From contig NC_030854.1 of the NCBI RefSeq assembly GCF_000208745.1, forward strand, positions 16,452,617-16,516,616: a stretch of DNA of 64,000 nucleotides, written 5' to 3'. Shown here piece by piece: positions 34,953 to 48,099 of this stretch (its first letter is position 1; each line of letters starts with the position of its first letter). The DNA comes from Theobroma cacao (Eukaryota; Streptophyta; Magnoliopsida; Malvales; Malvaceae). The translations under genes and the position numbers were made by a program. The notes under the pieces were generated by a model, which was given only the letters and a program-made list of their open reading frames with translations, was not told the DNA's origin and did not search any database.

Positions 34953-35573
34953 TCATTCACTCTTCTTGGTGAAAGGCAACTTGGTCATCTTACCAAAGAG
35001 ACAACACTCACATGTTCCATAAGATTCATAATTAATTGGATCGATGTAACCTTGTTTGTGTAACTTAGTTAAGCGAGTCTCATTGATGTGTCTAAGCCTA
35101 CAATGCCAGGTGTAGGATAGTTTTGGATCATCTTTCTTTGCTTTCTTGACCTCTATATTGAGTATGGGTTTCTTAGGATCAAGAATATAGAGACCGTTCG
35201 AATGTGTCCCTACACCATAATGCATCTCTCTCTTCGAGAAAGAACAATAATTGCCCTTAATGCAAAATTCCATATCATCATATAATGCCAAGTATGACAC
35301 AGATATTATATTTCGAGATATGGAAGTAACATAGTAACAATCTCTTAATTCCAAGATCAACCCAGAAGGTAAAGGTATGGTAACTGTCCCCACAATCGAT
35401 GCAGCAACCTTTGCTCTATTTCCTACTCTTAGGACCACCTCTCCCTTCGTTAATTTTCTACTTGTTTCTAGCACCTTCATGTCATTACATAAGTGTGACC
35501 CACATCTAGTATCTAATACCCATGATGACGGATCAATAGTAGATAGATTTACTTCAATCATATACATGGTCAA
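34953..35573 (-). pseudogene. pol: Protease and pre-integrase region of the minus-strand copia
   Basis: An open frame of 206 codons. The protease motif is WVLDTRCGSHLCNDM: the Gly of the catalytic Asp-Thr-Gly is replaced by Arg, which should abolish activity. The GAG-pre-integrase part has YTWHCRLRHINETRL and CECCLFGKM, supplying the His and Cys zinc ligands. Upstream (35574-35640) a short Lys-rich segment with one stop looks like the Gag C-terminal tail. Confidence 0.9.
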
Positions 35574-35640
35574 AGGTGAAACTTCTACAAGTTCTCATTC
35601 TTTAACCTTGTCAAGAAGGCAAGGATATCTTCCTTAATAA

Positions 35641-38183
35641 CATCTATTGTAAATAGATATTTGAGAACATTTCTCAACTTGATATACCAGTCCAAACATT
35701 TTGGCCCAAATTTCATGATGACATCAAGTATGCCACACAAAGTAATGTGTATTCGCATTCTAACAACTTAGACATTTAAAGAACTTTTATGAGTGATCAT
35801 GTATTATAATCAATTAAGATAAGATAGTAAATCTTCAATTGATTGCTCCCACTATTTTTTTCAAGATGATAACCCTCCATATCACCTCGAGAGATCTCTA
35901 CAAAGATTCTCTTAGTGGGCTAGGATCTTTATCCATTCTAATCATGACCTTGAGTGTGCTCAACAAACCATGATAGTTGGATTAGGTAGGCAACTGAGCT
36001 TACCAATTGTATCTCTATACAACTCCTAGATCAGCTTGGTGACAACACATTGCCTAAACATATCATATATGTTTCGCCTAGCCATTGCCTCTAGTTTCCA
36101 TAACAATCAAGTTTCCAAGCATTCGAATTTTATGAAACTAGTTGAGTAAGACCCACCAATAGCTCAAACATGCTCATGTAAAAGTGTGACCTTGAGTGTG
36201 CTCAACAAGTCTCTGATTAAAAGAGCAGCCAGGTTATCTTGCTATATGGTGGAAGGCACCTTAATCATGCGTGGCATGTAACTCAATATTTATCGAGGGA
36301 TTTTCTTATTTTTAACTTAGTTAAGGTCTCATCTTTACATGCATAGTATTTATTAATTGGATAAATAAATCTATCTCATGTGTACTATTTTGGATGATTA
36401 TGGACTTTATCTATACTAATTTCCTTGAGCCATAGAAGGAAATTAGCTTGGTCAAACCTAAGGGATAACATACAACATATTGTAATCTTCCTCCTTGTAT
36501 CTTCACGGCGCCTTTAGGTCTTCGTCTTCGAATTGTGAAATAACTCCTAAACTAATCCTAATTCTACACTTATATGTAACTAATTACGTTTTAGTAAAGA
36601 AACCCCGTGGTACATCCGAGGGGAGTTAGGTGAGGAAAGAATTTTACAATTCCAGAAAATCGAGAGAAAGGCAGGGTGCACAAACCCTATTTAATAAATA
36701 AATACCATGATAAAATTTAACCATACATCCATAATCAAATTGGGCCTAGTCCATAATCATCCATATTCATTCATCCACATGAACATAAAATTAAATCTAT
36801 GTCTTGTTCAAATTGTTAATCACATGGTTTATTTGAAATTAGTTAAATTCAACTTTTGAATTAACTTAATTTCAAATTTTTGGTTATCAATTTATTTCCA
36901 TATATAAAGAAACAATTTCCATATATAGAAGTCCTTACTAATGAATATAAATAACCTTTATCCATATTCTAATCTTATTAGGATAAGATTTATTACAAAT
37001 TAAACAATTTTAATTTGCTTTGTTCAAATATTTAAGGTTATCCTTTACCAATCAGAAATTAAAGATTTTATGTCTTAGATCACCTAATCTCATTTGGTAA
37101 TTTTAAGATAATAAAATCTTCATTTATCCAATTGTCAAATCCGAATTTCGTAGCTAATATTATGGAGATATTCCTCTGATTTTAAATTATCTATTTATTC
37201 TTAGACTCCCATAATATATAGGAATCTAATTCCTTAATTTATGGAAGATTTTAAAATAATTTTGACTTCGATAAAATTAGGAAACCAATTCTTAAATTTA
37301 ATATGTCAAATTATTTTAATTTATCAATTGATTAAAATAATTTCCATATTTTGTAGGAATCAAATTCCTTATTTTGTGGAAACTTTCAAAATCCATTTTG
37401 ATATGCTGATTTTATGGAACTACTTCCACAAAATATCTGATAATCAATTGATTTTTAAATTGCATCAAATAAAGATGAAAGATAAGGCAATTCAAAATGC
37501 CAAAACCGTGGCATTCAAAAAAATTGCTTGCAGCAATTTTATTGACCAAGTTTCTTGGTCATTAAAGTGGCATAAAATTTTGGGATTTTATCCTTATCAT
37601 AATCCTCCAATCAGCCAATGTATGAAACCTCTTTCATCATCATTAGCATCCATTTTAGATGCCTTCTGCCTGCTGAAAACAAGCAAAATCGTGACTCAAA
37701 GTCTGCTGTTGGCAGCAACGACTAGTCATGGTTTCAAGGCTTCATACACACTTTGTGGTATTGGTTTTCAGCCACATTTGAAACATTTTCAAAGGACATC
37801 AACTTAACATCATTTCTGCAAATTTTGAGAATTTTTAGGACTTATTTGCTTGCTAAAATGACGCAAAAACCAAACCTAGACAGAATCAAAATCTGCCCTT
37901 AATACCCATATCTCCAATCCTCCACGAACCTGAATTCCTTGGCTGATTTTTGTGCATCTTATGCAAACTTTAATTTGCAAATTCTTGACATTAAAACATG
38001 TTTAATGTTCATTAATAAGAATATAATATTTACAAAATAAAACTATTCAGAAATATTAAACAATTTCAAAACAGAATTATGTAAACATGAACTCACCATT
38101 TGATACCCGAATTTTCACATCTATGTCGAACATAGTATTAACAACAACAAGATGTACCTTTGCATTAAAACGAGCCAAGGGAG
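35641..38183 (-). other. Leader of the minus-strand copia, gag not recognised
   Basis: Some 2.5 kb where gag and the 5' leader should lie. I see no zinc knuckle or UBN2-like domain. A CCTTGAGTGTGCTCAACAA phrase is repeated at about 35950 and 36190. The left part has roughly balanced composition, while 36750-37450 is very AT-rich. A plus-strand frame at 37241-37807 is judged accidental. Confidence 0.5.
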
Positions 38184-38195
38184 GCTTTGATACCA
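38184..38195 (-). promoter_or_regulatory. Primer binding site of the minus-strand copia
   Basis: TGGTATCAAAGC on the minus strand, one base from the 5' LTR end; one base different from the standard iMet site. Confidence 0.88.
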
Positions 38196-38196
38196 G

Positions 38197-39906
38197 TACT
38201 AGGAACAGCATCGTTAGAGCACCAACGCAGTGAAATAAAAAAATTAAAATAAAAAAAAAACCATGCCTCCTATCTTTGGATCACCTTGGTTGTTTAATGC
38301 AAAGTTATGTACCACATAAAATCAGAAAAAGAATGTACCTTTCCAAGTGATATCGTAATCAAATGGATTCCTTTTGGTGATAAAACATGAACACCTTTGG
38401 TGTGAAAGAATCCCAGCCACTCAATCGCTTGGCCTTCAATGATGCACACACGATTGCAACGGATCAGTCTCAAGGAGAGAGCTTTATGCCACGAGCTTGT
38501 GCTAGCAAGTGGACAACGATTTGTCCTCTTTTCTTCTTTGATTTCCAGCAAATAATCAAAGGAGAAGTTTTTCAAAAAAAAAAACTTCTCAAGAGAAAAA
38601 TCTTTTTTTTTGTTTCCTTCTCCTTTCTTAGAAAAAAAGAGTGGCTATAACTTGATATTTATATCTAGGATTAACTTATTAAAATTTGCAAAATAAGTCC
38701 TTAATATTATAACAATTATAATATTTAACCAATACCTAATTAAACTCTTTTAATTAGGTCCTTAGTAGTTAAAACCTAGAATTTGATTTAAGTCTAACTT
38801 AAATCATCACACTCTCAAGTTAATCCAAATTGCAACCTTTGTGTGTGACCCATTAGGTTCCTAACATGTTGGCAATGGAATTGAATTATAATATTGTTAA
38901 TAAATTAATTTAAACGAATCATATTCAATTTTAAATTAACTAATTCAATTCCATAGACCATGATTGGCATCTAGCAATGCATCATGGCCACCCAATTGTT
39001 AGGAGAGTCAAAGGATTCTTTGACAACCTTTCAGTGTACAGTTTTTCAGTGTAATTCATTCCCTCATCATATATCCCTAAGATGATAAGAGCTTGATGCA
39101 ATGTGTACTCTTATAGATCTCCATATTTGTTTATGTAGTTAGATCATTAGCTTTATGGAGACTTATGAAACTCATTTCATAATCTCCTAATCACCTTGGC
39201 CAAGGATTTGATTAAGCTAATATCAACCAAGAACTAATGAGATATTTCCCCTCGAATCACTTGGGGTGATGATTCCTATCTTGACCACTCATTTGCCTAC
39301 ATATGCTTCATACTATACTCAAAAACATCCTATTTTGGCATCCTTGATTAGGCACCCATAAGGATGAAATCAAAGCATAGTATTCCACATACAAGACAAC
39401 CTTATGTCTCAAGTCTAGGGAGTAGTTACACAATTGACACATGAGAAGTATTGCATAGACACTTGAGTGAGGTACCAAATGCACTTCTCATGGTGGGTCA
39501 TGTTCAGTGAACTCGCTCTCCCACGGTAAGCACCCACATGCTAGTTTCAAGTATCTCTATACTTCAACTTATGAGAACAATTGCTTACTTCACAAGTAAA
39601 GAACATAACATGTGCTAATCTTTGAGCATTATTGATGCCATGTCTCAATAATACAATGATCAGGAACTTTTAGGAACAATGCTTTAATGCGTAAGGATCT
39701 CATAATTGTATCCCAATACAATTCCTTTGCAAGGCATATATAGTTCCATGGGCTTTATCTACATAAGTACAAAAAGTAATTAATTACAAACTTATGGATA
39801 AAGAACTACCTCAATGTTATTATGAATAACAAAATGTCATACATGAATATCTCAAAATTGTAATTCCCATACAACCACAAATTGGCTTGTAGGGCTTATC
39901 CTAACA
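38197..39906 (-). repeat. 5' LTR of the minus-strand copia
   Basis: TACTAGG...CCTAACA on the plus strand, 1710 bp. Its outer end TA replaces the TG seen in the other LTR. Followed by GTTGG, the right target duplication. Confidence 0.93.
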
Positions 39907-39911
39907 GTTGG

Positions 39912-41144
39912 AGCATAGCAGTAGTCTGCACAGACTAAATATGATGTGGTATTTTATCATAGCTTTCAATTAAGAAGGCCAAATGATGTGATGCTTGAAC
40001 CATTAGAAAGCTAAGAGACAAGGCTACAACTTCTACATTTATCACATTTCCTAGTACGACTTGGAAGAAAGAGAAACTCTTGTCACTATGTGAAATAGTG
40101 TAGCAAAGATAGCATAAGAAAGGAGAACCATAGTGTCACTTGAGAGTAGGGCACCGCGGCGCTCGACGACTTACTAAAAATTTGTTCTTGATAGGATTTT
40201 GGAAACTAGGGCTTTTAGAGTCTATTTAAATAGCCTTTTTTAGAGGTTTTGAGGGGAAAAGGCGATAAGCAATTTCTCTAGAGAAAAAGAACCATAAAAA
40301 ATCAAGAAAGTTGAGAATTTGAGGCAGAATCAAGATAAAAAAAAGCTTTAATTATTAGTTTTCTCTCTTTACTTTTGTGTTTTTCTTATTATCTTTAATT
40401 TGGATTAATGGCTAATTTTCTTTGAATGAAGTTTTTATTAGATATTATCAGCTAAGTTATCTTTCTTGGATTGTGGTGGATTACAACATGTAATTCAAAT
40501 ATGTGTTTCCCTTTTATTTACTATGAATGGGTATAGTTTTGCTTATTCAAATTTGCTCTTAATGCTTTTGATTGTCTAGCCAATAGTTAACTAATTTGTG
40601 AATCAAATTGAGATTCAACAAAGAGATTTTATATTGGACTAAGATTTGAACAGTGTATGTTCACGTCACTTATAGGATTTAATTCACGATTCGAGTATAC
40701 ATACGCTAATTGCCATACATAACCAAATTAGGACACCAGCTTAATGAGCTTAATTTAGTTGTTTCCTATAAACATATAGTAAACTAATTAAGTTAGATAT
40801 TTGTGCAAGCATCTTGACGAAGACTTGTACATATTTTTGGATTCTAGGTTAGTAAAACCACCTATGAATGTAAATAATAGGAGAAGCTGGTACCAAATGA
40901 AGTGTTGAATGAACCCATAATCCTAGGTTTTAATATATGGCCTTTCTCAAGTGAATTTTAAGCTTCTATTAATTAATTTAGTTTTAATTAATTTTCTAAA
41001 ACATCAAGTTACTTGAACAAGATTAATTTGTCATAATTTTAGAACTTAGTGAAGAATTAGGAGCAAATCCCTGTGGGATACAGTTTTGGACTTATTGTCT
41101 TTATTACTTGTTTGATATGTAAACTTGCATGTGTAAAATCGTCA
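39912..41144 (+). repeat. Athila-like 5' LTR, right part
   Basis: Resumes after the copia insertion and has the typical phrases for this LTR type: GAACCATTAGAAAGCTAAGA, a GC-rich CACCGCGGCGCTCG patch, and AATCCCTGTGGGAT near the end. With the left part it gives an LTR of about 1.6 kb. The 3' end is placed at GTCA, seven bases before the primer-site region. Confidence 0.6.
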
Positions 41145-41151
41145 AGAAGTT

Positions 41152-41171
41152 TTTGGCATGGTTGCCAAGGA
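41152..41171 (+). promoter_or_regulatory. Athila-type primer binding site, decayed
   Basis: TTTGGCATGGTTGCCAAGGA corresponds to TTTGGCGCCGTTGCCGGGGA of Athila-like elements; the changes at CG sites are transitions. Confidence 0.6.
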
Positions 41172-41305
41172 TTTACTTTCCCATTTATTTTGCTAATATT
41201 AATGTACACATATTCATCTTGATTCAAGTTTTTTTTTTAATTTTCAAGTACTTTTGGTTGAGGTGATGAATCATTATAACTATCAATGGCTATTTAAACG
41301 ATTTG
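41172..41305 (+). pseudogene. Athila-like leader and start of the gag remnant
   Basis: Short leader with a T run, then a possible start ATG at 41264. The frame from there leads to the ATTTG target duplication at 41301-41305 and continues in phase at 61767. So little sequence precedes the later gag part that most of the N-terminal gag seems deleted. Confidence 0.45.
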
Positions 41306-44300
41306 TGTAACACTCTGTACTTTGGTATGATGGCTAATAGAGCTTATTGGATACCAATTAAGGTTAATTAAAGTGTTTAAGAGTGTTGAAGGGTGAAAGG
41401 AATATTTTAGAATAAAATATTTTATATACGATAAAATAATAAAAAAATAATAATATCTTATTGAGGTCAAAGTTGTGGAGTTAAAAAGTGCTATAAAGCT
41501 AAACCAAGGCAAAGTAAGATGTTTTGGAGCCCTAGAAGGCTAGAGGAAAATCTTGGAATAAAATAATATCTTTTGGATATAATAGTATTAAAATACTATA
41601 AAAGCCAAATTGGTTTATTACATGAAGAACGTGTGATTTGTACAATTTGTCTAAGTGCGGGAGAAAAAGTAAGAAAAATTCCAAAGAAAGGAAGCTTCAC
41701 TGGGGCCACGTACCTTCATTAAATTAAGAGAGAAAGAGTAACTATATATTTAGATATTATGGTGACACTTTGGTGGAGTAGGAATTTGACATTTTATTTG
41801 AACAAGTGTAAAGAAAAATAAATAAAAGAGAATTGAAATTAAAGGAATGATGGGAGGACCTAATCAAAAAGAATAAGATGTTGAAGGGTGGAATTACAAA
41901 TAATGAAAAGTTAAGGGGTGAAGTTGTAATTATCAAAAGTCAAAGGATCAATTTGCAATTTATGAAAAGTTTGAAGGACCAAATTATAAAAGATGAAAAG
42001 TTTGGTCGGTCAAATGGTAGATAAGAAAAAGTTAGAAGACTTATGTGTAATTTCACCATTTTAAGTTAAGAGAATATTTGATGTATATCTTTTTATTTTG
42101 GAAAGCGAGATGAAATTGAAGTTGGATGCAAGTTCAATGCAAATGTAAATGAAATACATGTAAATGCATGTGAAATGAAATGCAAAAGAAGGCAAGAAGG
42201 CAAGAAGTAAAATCTTGGGAATTAATATGTAAGGTGGTAATGGATAAACAATGGGCGGTTTGCCCATTAAATAAGAAAGGAAGGAAAATATTTAAATGAA
42301 AAGTGTGTGCAAGTGGAGGACAAAGGCTGCCAGCCCATGTGGAGAGAAAGTAGCATGCAAGATGACTTTTGCATGGTCAATGTAAGTGAAATACAATCTA
42401 CCAAAGAATGAAGTAAATGGATTACAACAGATTAAGGATACAAAGCCATTACATTGGGCAATCCATCAAGCTTTAAGGATTCCTTGGGGAATCAGCCGAA
42501 GCTAATGCTTGCAAAGACTTTTAGGAAGAATTCTTGGGCAATACACCCATTTGCAACACAAAGAGGGCTGCCAAATTCTATCCAAAACCCACTCTTCCCT
42601 GATCCTTTTATGAGCATTAAACCTTTTAAAATTATCACATTAAAGCTACAAATTTGAAAGTAAAATGAAAAAGCTGGGGCAATGAGGGAGCTCCCATCTG
42701 TTAAGAAAAAGAAAAACAACTTAGCATTTTCACCTTCCTTTAGTGCACCCATGAGCTCTTTCTCTTTATTTCTCACTATCCTCTTGCCACAAATCTTCAT
42801 TGCTTCTAGAAATTCATCCATTATTGAGAGATATAGGTTAGGCCTCATGGTAGCTAAGAAATATCAAGAGAAAAAGAATACAGATGATCCGCGGGTTCAA
42901 CCAAGTTATGGCAAATGGAACTTTGATTTTTTTTATAGATTTCATAAGGAATTGAATTGTGATTGTGTGAAAATGTTTGTGGCAACAAAGATCTACAAGG
43001 TTTAAAGGAGAATAGTTGCATACATGTCACCAAACCATTGTTAAATGGTGAAAATTGAGGTACAAAGAAAAAGGCTTTGGAGGAATATTGAAGTGCATGA
43101 AAGATCCAAGCCATTCTAAAGGTAAGCATGCAATGTAAATTGATTGTGCTATCTTGGGTACGGTTAGGAAGAATACTTATACTAGTTATGAGTTTTGATG
43201 TTGTGTGAATGTAATGTTTTGAAGAAAATAAATGATAGAAAACTATGCATGTAAAGACTTGAGAATTCTTTGGTAAAGTTGTTGCCTATATATATATATG
43301 TGCAAAAGATTTTGTGAAGGAAAGCTAATTATAGCATGAATTGAACTATGTAGTTAAAGGTTAGTACTTGAATGAGAATGGGGAATAAAGAATAAGCTAT
43401 AAAAGCATAAAGCCAAGTGTGGGATAGGAAAATTTGTAAAGTTGCTAAGTATTTTGAATTTAATTGCTACTAGGAAATTGGCAAGTAAAGGATAATTGCC
43501 ATGCGTGTAAATCAAGAAGGATAACGGTTAAACGACAAGTGATATTGATCGATTAAGAACGCAAAGAGTTTAAATTGACAAAGTAATATCCCGCCAAGAA
43601 AGGTGAGTAGGGGTGTCTATTTCAAAAGATTCCATACTATATAATGTTATATGTATAGTAACTTGTCAATGATTTGTTCAATGTCATTGTGGAAAGTATG
43701 AGTTGCTAGAAAACAATAGGTGGTTTAAATACCTATTTGTGAAAATATTTATACACTGTTATTGTGGAAAGCATGAGCTGGTAGAATTGATAGGCGATTG
43801 TGAATGCCCTGATTTTTGAATTAGCTTTATATATAATATAAAAGCTATATATGTAAAGGGTTTTGGAAATCGGGGAACAAGCTTTATACCATGGTTTATG
43901 TCGAAACGTGCCTTACTTGCTTTTGTGATGTGCATTCATGAATAAGCTTTATGTTCAGCATGCTTTGATTTAATATTTAAACCTCATGCAAAGGTTTTAC
44001 ATCATGAATTCTTTCAAACGGATTTGTAACATTGCCATGATTTGTTTCGAAATGGATTTAAAATAAGCTTTTGAAAACCCAATTTGGTTATAAAAGGTTT
44101 TGTCAAACCGAGAGATTCGAGAGTAGGACGGATGTCACATCAAGATAGAGTGACCCTTGTGAACAAGTGAGCTCTAGCTAGAGAACCTTTGGGTCACTGA
44201 TGGGCTATTAGACGTGGCTAGGCCACGGTCTGTGATATATGTGTGGCAAGGCCACGAGTTGATATACATGGCTAGGCCACGAGTTGATATACGTGGTTGC

Positions 44301-45248
44301 GACCACATGATTTCTCCAATGTTGGCCAACATCTTCAAGACTGCCATGGCTGTGGGAATCTGGTGGAGGGGGGCCTCCCAAATGTTATTACGTGGAAGAG
44401 GGTTCACAGGTTGATTAACTATGATTACCTACTCGAGAGTGATATCTCTTTGGGTTTTCAAATACGTATTCTTTCGTATGGTGAGAAATACCAATTTTTT
44501 ACAACTCTCTTATTTATACTATGGTTTAATGTTTAATACCTCGAGTATGAGTTCGTTTATATGCTTGTGTATAAGCATCGACATTGCTTGATTTTATGGG
44601 AGCATGCACACTTATGTTAGTCCGATTTTGAGTAAAGGACATCAAATGATTTCGACGATAGAAATCTTTTAATTGCACCGATTTTAATATATTACCTGAA
44701 ATGGTTACTATGCATCACAATTCTTTGGTATATATGTAAGGAGCAAATGTTTCATTTGATTTTAAATGGTTTATATATTCATATGCTTTTAATATTCAAA
44801 TTTTCTATCCCTAGCTTGTTTCCCATCTTTGCCCTGCTCATTGAGTCGATGATCACTGAGTCTATAAGACTCACCCCAATATTCTCATTTTGCAGAGAAG
44901 TGATCAGTTAGCATGCTTTTCATCATCATATTATGGTCCACTGTGATGTAGGTAAAGGCATCTCTTGGTACCTATTCCAAGTTGCTCCGCTATTAGAGGT
45001 CGATTCATTTGTCTTATATTTTGTTTCGAAAATAAACAATTGTGTACATTATAAGCATATATTTATGTGATGATGAAACATAATGTAATGAGAGAATATT
45101 TGCCATTAATGAAATCGCGATGTTATGAGATTTCCAAGGGATGTGTTGTAGTTTGATAAATGAATAATTGTGGAGGCTTGCTCGGGACTTGGTGAGCTTG
45201 GTCGTGAGACTTGAGCACCGATAACGATCAGGGAAAAGGGTCGTTACA
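41306..45248 (+). repeat. 5' LTR of the long-LTR gypsy element
   Basis: TGTAACACTC...GGGTCGTTACA, 3943 bp. Notable parts: an ATAAAATATT-rich start, a series of short hairpins at 44214-44308, and a 3' end that is shared with 61259-61761. No coding sequence. Confidence 0.92.
44214..44308. repeat. Tandem hairpins GTGGCTAGGCCAC
   Basis: Four successive inverted repeats about 25-33 bp apart: GTGGCTAGGCCAC, GTGGCAAGGCCAC, TGGCTAGGCCA and GTGGTTGCGACCAC. Counterparts lie at 57764-57860 and, inverted, at 58044-58132. Confidence 0.85.
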
Positions 45249-45251
45249 GAC

Positions 45252-45264
45252 TTGGTATTAGAGC
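45252..45264 (+). promoter_or_regulatory. Primer binding site of the long-LTR gypsy element
   Basis: TTGGTATTAGAGC, four bases from the LTR end; one C to T change from the iMet site TGGTATCAGAGC. Confidence 0.85.
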
Positions 45265-45458
45265 CTAGGTTTAGTCAAGTCATAAGAATTCTTGTGTCGA
45301 TCAGCAGAGTTGTCGAAGTCAATATAGAGTCTTGTTTATGGTTTGTGACTATAGCACAAGTCATAGACAAGAGGCTATACAAAATCCTATTCCTAGTAAC
45401 CTATCTTTTTACTAACGTCATATAAAAGTAATAAGTAGTGCCATTGTCCAAGTTTAAG

Positions 45459-45530
45459 ATGCCACCCAAGACACGAGCCATTGTTGGAAAGATCTTAAAG
45501 CAAAATGCTCCTAATGAAAGGTTAATGTAA
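45459..45530 (+). pseudogene. gag: gag start remnant of the long-LTR gypsy element
   Basis: An ATG opens with MPPKTRA followed by a Lys-rich stretch, like the start of Tekay/Del Gag. Stops occur within about 25 codons and no further Gag domain is seen. Confidence 0.4.
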
Positions 45531-48099
45531 TAAGATATCCCTCCAACTAAGGATAGAGGAAGGTGGAGCATGACTAATAGGTCCGTAATAGCTTATTAAT
45601 CTGGTGAAGCTGTAACTTTGACCCTTGACTGTCAATGGGAAGAAATTGGATTATATTGGACTATTATTAAGGTCAATATAAAGGAGCACATATGATATTG
45701 GCAATAAAGAGTACCCTTTGACTAGAATGAATAGTGATTGTTTTGATTCACTTGAGGTTTACAAATTTAAGTATTGAGGGAGGTGTAAACCAATACTCAT
45801 GTGCTCAGAGATGAGTGCACTGTGTTAATTATGCCTGGCCATTTCTGTACATGAGACTATGGACAATCGACCTTGTTGTGCAGCTTTGTACAAGTTGGCT
45901 AGTTATTGTTTTTGCATGGTGATAGATTATTGAGCTTGCCATGCACATATATAAATGGCGTTTGGTTCCCGAAATATTTTATATGCATATATGTGTTGAA
46001 TATGTGTATAACAGTTTAAATGGAGTTGGTTTTGATTTCAATTAGATGGCTGTGAATTCCTAAGATTTGATTTGATCCATTATGGTTTTATAGTTATAAG
46101 TACATGAATCAGCCTAAGGGTGAACATCAGTGTTTGTTATAATTGATGTGTGGTCATGAAGAAAAAGGCTAGTCAACAAATTTGCTCTAAGGATGAGCTT
46201 AAATTTTGCTATGCTTAGCATGAAGCCAATGAATTAAAGGACTAGTTGTGGATTGGGTAGCTTAAAGTTAAATTACTTAAAAATGTTAATTCTGGTCTAA
46301 ATCCCATATGAGAGTTCTATATTTGAGCTTGGTATACAAACTACTTTAAAGATCAATTTAAAAATTTGTTTGGTTCAATATGCAACTTATGATATAAATG
46401 ATTAGTCTTGAATGTGATTTCTCCAAAGGTAAGGGAGTTAGAAAATGTTGATTTTTGGATAAGCTCCAAAAGGGAGCTTCGGCATCTTAAGTTTAGGAAA
46501 TTGTGATCTTACGATCGTAAAGGCTAAATGCAATAATTAAGTGAATTGTCCACCTTACAAATGTAGTTGGTTAAAGGTTGATAAGTAAAGTTAAGATCTC
46601 AACGCTAAGTGATGTACACTTTGATATTTATGTACCTAAGAGTTATTTGGAGACCATTGCTTAACCAAGTTTGCACTAAATGTTATGATAAAAGTATATG
46701 ATTGCTAGTAGTGAAATATGCCCAAAGGATGATTTTTGGCATACCACAAAATGTGGATTAGATATGTCAGAATTAATGTTGTGATTGTGTACTTGTGATA
46801 GAAAGCAAGTTTTTGCAAATTGTGGTTTTCATGATCATGAAATATATGAAGCTTATCAATATGTAGGCATGTTCTTGAAGTTGTACATTTTGTGATTCAG
46901 ATGCATCATATGGAAGGAGATACCCCATAGAGGGATTTAGTCTAATTGGTGGTTACATGATTATAGGCTTGGTATAAAATTGAAAATGCCCTAGCATATA
47001 TGTGGATTGTATTGTGAAAGGCTGAAAAGCCACGTATACACTAATAAGGTCAGTACGATAAATGATAGGGGAAATATGGGTGTTGTTATGATGAGCATAA
47101 AAAGCTTAAGGATAATCAATGCAAATATGCTAAGTTAGTTTTGTATGGTTTGAGTTAAGGACAACGGCACCTTGGGAGATCTGATAATAATGTGCATTAG
47201 GGCCAATGAGCTAAAATGCTATTGAGCATACATTGAATTATTAAAGTTATGAGTGGCTTTGAAGATAAGCCTTTTATTGTTTAAGTCCTCAACGGAATTC
47301 TATTAAAGGATGTGTTTAAATGTTTTGGGAATGTATGGAAAAGCGTGAGAATAATATACTAGTTTGACTTGCTACAAGAGACCAAATTTGGATGGCCATG
47401 AGTGGCTTATGAGCAATCAAGTAGTGTATAAGTATATGCTCATAAGGGAGCTATGATTGGTAGCTAAGGGTGGAACCCTAGAATTGCATTGTTGTAGCTA
47501 TAAGATTATGTTTTAGGTAACATGATACAGTATAGAACTTTAACAATGAGATTATGTTTATTGCTTTAGGCATTGGACTATAAGTTCTGGACTTGTATCC
47601 ACTCCATGAACACCCTAGTAAAATAGTTCGAGAGATTTCTCACAATGTGAAAACATTAAAGCACAAGGCACTGATGGTTATATAGTGATGTTGGGGCTCA
47701 TGATTGATATGTCACATAATATAAAGATATGCTGCCAGAATAAGAATGCTTGGAAATGTTGGTTTGAGGCAATGATTATTTTGCCATTATGTAGACTCGA
47801 TGATGTTGCTGCCTCGACATGCTTGTAGAGGTAGGGCATAAAATTGTGAAAAGTGCTTTCGCCACATGTTTCATTTCGTTTTGAGTAATTATCAAGGTAC
47901 AGTGCCTGATAAGGGTAGGCAAAGGTTGAATTGTGCTCCAGATGCTTAGAGAGCAATGATGATATGGTCTAGTTAATTGATATTACCCTTGGTGGGGGAG
48001 TTTAAATACACCACGAAATTCGTAGAGATCTACTTAGAAAAGAGATGATTATTTGAGATTTCAAGTACTCATATACAAGTAAAGATTTGGTAATGAGCC
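45531..48099 (+). other. Non-coding interior of the long-LTR gypsy element, left part
   Basis: No frame longer than about 90 codons and no RT, integrase or protease motif on either strand. It is AT-rich with frequent TTGTGA/AATGTG phrases. I see no internal repeat that would mark another insertion. Confidence 0.55.

Larger units (their letters stand above)
27910..39906 (-). mobile_element. Complete Ty1/copia element, minus strand, degenerate
   Basis: About 12 kb with two LTRs, a primer site, a polypurine tract and perfect GTTGG duplications. On the minus strand the order is protease, integrase, RT, RNase H, as in Ty1/copia. A solo LTR (30513-33337) splits the RT. Gag is not recognisable apart from a possible C-terminal tail, so the element was probably non-autonomous even before the later insertion. 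The pol lineage differs from that of the Sirevirus-like element (CGSHLCNDM protease motif, iMet-type primer with TGGTATCAAAGC). Confidence 0.92.

Noticed and set aside
37241..37807. Plus-strand open frame of 188 codons
   Set aside because: It is very rich in Ile, Lys, Phe and Leu as expected from AT-rich DNA, has no motif I recognise, and lies antisense in the leader of a minus-strand copia element.
42492..43129. Opposed frames of 91-118 codons in the long gypsy LTR
   Set aside because: They lie in LTR sequence whose other copies (53400-53572, 56297-56720) have stops and shifts at the same places; no conserved protein.
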